Source of the DNA: Acidobacteriia bacterium AH_259_A11_L15
GTDB taxonomy: Bacteria; Acidobacteriota; Terriglobia; Acidiferrales; 2-02-FULL-67-57
Assembly: GCA_027717655.1 (NCBI GenBank)
Contig: JALLOH010000006.1
Span: 1-59,697 of the forward strand
DNA: 59,697 bases
Direction: 5' to 3'
In this document: positions 58,497-59,697 of the stretch, in pieces
Layout: every line of letters starts with the position of its first letter
Numbering within the stretch: position 1 is the first letter of the stretch
Position numbers and translations under genes: made by a program
Notes under the pieces: model-generated
Database searches by the model: none
Seen by the model: the letters and a program-made list of their open reading frames with translations, nothing else
Told to the model about the DNA's origin: nothing

Positions 58497-59697
58497 ATGA
58501 CGGACATGAAGCAGCGAGCGGAGACGCGTCCTGGGCAACGGCTTGGGTCGACCGATTCAAGCAATCTAGAGCAAAAAGAGGTTCAGCAGATCGGCGCAGC
58601 CGGAGGCTCGGGCGATTCCAGGCGTCCCCCTCCGGCACGACAGGAGGATCGGGGTGAGCGGCGGGCGGCGGGGCAACCCCTCTCCCGAGAATATTCATTT
58701 CGTGCCTCTCCGGTGGGGCCTACGGGCGATGTGAGGCGGAGCCTTGCGGTGCAAACGGAGCCAGCGCAAGGGGCGAGCGTGGGGCCAGGCCTCCTCGGCG
58801 ACACCTCGGAGTGGATGCCTCCCGCCCATCAGCAAGTGGAGGGCCCAGCGGTGGGCCCCCGCGGCGGTGGTGGCTTGCCCAGCCTGTCGACTCCGCACCA
58901 CATCAGTAGGCCCGCCTCTGGAGCGGCTATGCAGCCGGCAACCCCCAGCATAGCTAGGGAGACTGCCACCGAGAAGCCCAAAATGACGGTAGGAGAGCAA
59001 CCGCAGCAGCTTCGGGCGGCCGGCGTCAGGGTGCGGCGTCAGGAGATCGACTTCGCCGTCCTCGAAGACGGCTCTTTGGCCGAGTTGGTAGAAGGCCCGG
59101 CCGAGCCGGGCCGCAGGCGGCTGCTGATGTGGAAGGACGGGCGAGCAACCTACGCGGATAAGGTTCGGGATGGCGCGCGTTTGCTCGTCCCGATTTCTTC
59201 ACGCTCTGAGGTTCTCCGGCGCATCCGCCTGCCCCGTGGCGTCCAACCCTATCCCTCTACACCGGAACTCCTTGCGGAACTCGATGATCTGATCAGTCGG
59301 TGTGTCGTGCTCGATTTGAGCTTCGTGGCGGTACTATCCAGCTTTGTCCTCAGCACTTGGTTGGTGGATCGGCTTCCTGTCGCGCCCTATGTCTCACTGG
59401 TGGGGATGCCGCAGTCGGGCAAGACTACGTTATTGAAAGTCTTGAGCTTGCTCTGTCGGCGATCGTTGTTGACGGCGGACATTAGCTGGGCAGCTTTTTA
59501 TGAAGCCTGCACCCGTCTCACCCCCACCCTGCTTATTGATGAGGGGGGAACACACGCAAGCAATCGCCATCTCCGCCATCTCTTGCGGGTGGGGACCACC
59601 CGGGATGTGGTGGGGGTACGGAAACATCGGGTGGTGCACGTCTATGGACCCAAGGTCGTAGCCTTCCTTGAAGCCCCGGACGATCCGGCGTTGAACA
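58497..59697 (+). CDS. AAA/SF3-helicase-like ATPase, intact paralogue (3' end beyond window)
   Basis: The frame is open from ATG 58497, behind TTTGGAGG, to the window end (400 codons). Residues 1-175 are disordered and Pro/Gly/Arg rich. From about 180 it matches the protein at 44093: RRQEIDFAVLEDGSLAELVE, RLLVPISSRSEVLRRIRLPR. Walker A is VSLVGMPQSGKTTLLKVL, Walker B LTPTLLIDEGG and a likely arginine region LLRVGTTRDVVG. All these are changed in the 44093 copy. The fold resembles D5/VirE-type ATPases of mobile elements and satellites. The start and the catalytic core are within the window. Confidence 0.7.
   Translation, partial: MTDMKQRAETRPGQRLGSTDSSNLEQKEVQQIGAAGGSGDSRRPPPARQEDRGERRAAGQPLSREYSFRASPVGPTGDVRRSLAVQTEPAQGASVGPGLLGDTSEWMPPAHQQVEGPAVGPRGGGGLPSLSTPHHISRPASGAAMQPATPSIARETATEKPKMTVGEQPQQLRAAGVRVRRQEIDFAVLEDGSLAELVEGPAEPGRRRLLMWKDGRATYADKVRDGARLLVPISSRSEVLRRIRLPRGVQPYPSTPELLAELDDLISRCVVLDLSFVAVLSSFVLSTWLVDRLPVAPYVSLVGMPQSGKTTLLKVLSLLCRRSLLTADISWAAFYEACTRLTPTLLIDEGGTHASNRHLRHLLRVGTTRDVVGVRKHRVVHVYGPKVVAFLEAPDDPALN

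Overview
The window is a bacterial chromosome segment of roughly 55-58% G+C. It most likely comes from an Acidobacteriota or a neighbouring deep-branching phylum. That placement is inferred from the style of several genes: a seven-helix membrane protein in a small unknown operon, secreted FecR-like proteins, He_PIG-type lipoproteins, and a Wza/Wzc-led surface polysaccharide locus. No rRNA, tRNA, CRISPR array or recognisable transposase is visible.

Layout. (1) 1-4.1 kb, minus strand: rfbB-rfbC-rfbA (dTDP-sugar synthesis) headed by a 53-residue Arg-rich protein, then an M20 peptidase. (2) 4.2-10.1 kb: a membrane TPR protein, a secreted unknown, an M48 metalloprotease and two FecR-like secreted paralogues. 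(3) 10.2-36.6 kb, plus strand: a large exopolysaccharide/O-antigen locus. It carries a Wza-like exporter, a Wzc-like tyrosine kinase, gmd and fcl-like genes, two DegT aminotransferases, a sugar formyltransferase, a Wzx flippase, two GT2 glycosyltransferases, a Wzy-like polymerase, four methyltransferases, an APH-fold kinase, a thymidylate-kinase-like protein with a nucleotidyltransferase, a PglC-type initiating transferase, a split transketolase, a WbpM/PglF-type dehydratase and a second rfbC-like epimerase. (4) 36.6-45.9 kb: accessory DNA with two copies of an unknown-protein plus HNH pair around a purple-acid-phosphatase-like lipoprotein, a phage-like recombination operon under a ribbon-helix-helix regulator, and a degenerate AAA-type ATPase. 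(5) 45.9-49.7 kb: an O-antigen ligase, an AbiE-type toxin-antitoxin pair and a VapBC pair. (6) 50.5-57.1 kb: a histidine kinase, a tiny secreted peptide gene with its own promoter and terminator, a three-gene unknown operon facing an XRE/S24-like regulator, a third FecR-like protein and a secreted TPR protein. (7) 57.1-59.7 kb: a promoter and structured leader before an unknown protein, then the start of an intact paralogue of the ATPase, cut by the window end.

How the genes fit together. The polysaccharide locus has the parts for a Wzx/Wzy pathway: initiation by a monotopic phosphoglycosyl transferase, nucleotide-sugar synthesis (6-deoxy-mannose derived, probably including an N-formylated 4-amino sugar), flipping, polymerisation, export and tyrosine-kinase control. 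Separate kinase, methyltransferase and nucleotidyltransferase genes could decorate or cap chains.

The window also holds many decayed genes: an internally deleted O-antigen ligase, a half phosphatase, an rfbB stub, an HNH gene with a nonsense codon, a HAD fragment, an AbiEii toxin with an altered active-site motif, and a vapC whose catalytic 3' end has been inverted. The most promising undescribed items are that 88-bp inversion in vapC, the recombination operon with its active/inactive ATPase paralogues, and the leader at 57.33-57.41 kb with two mutually exclusive folds.
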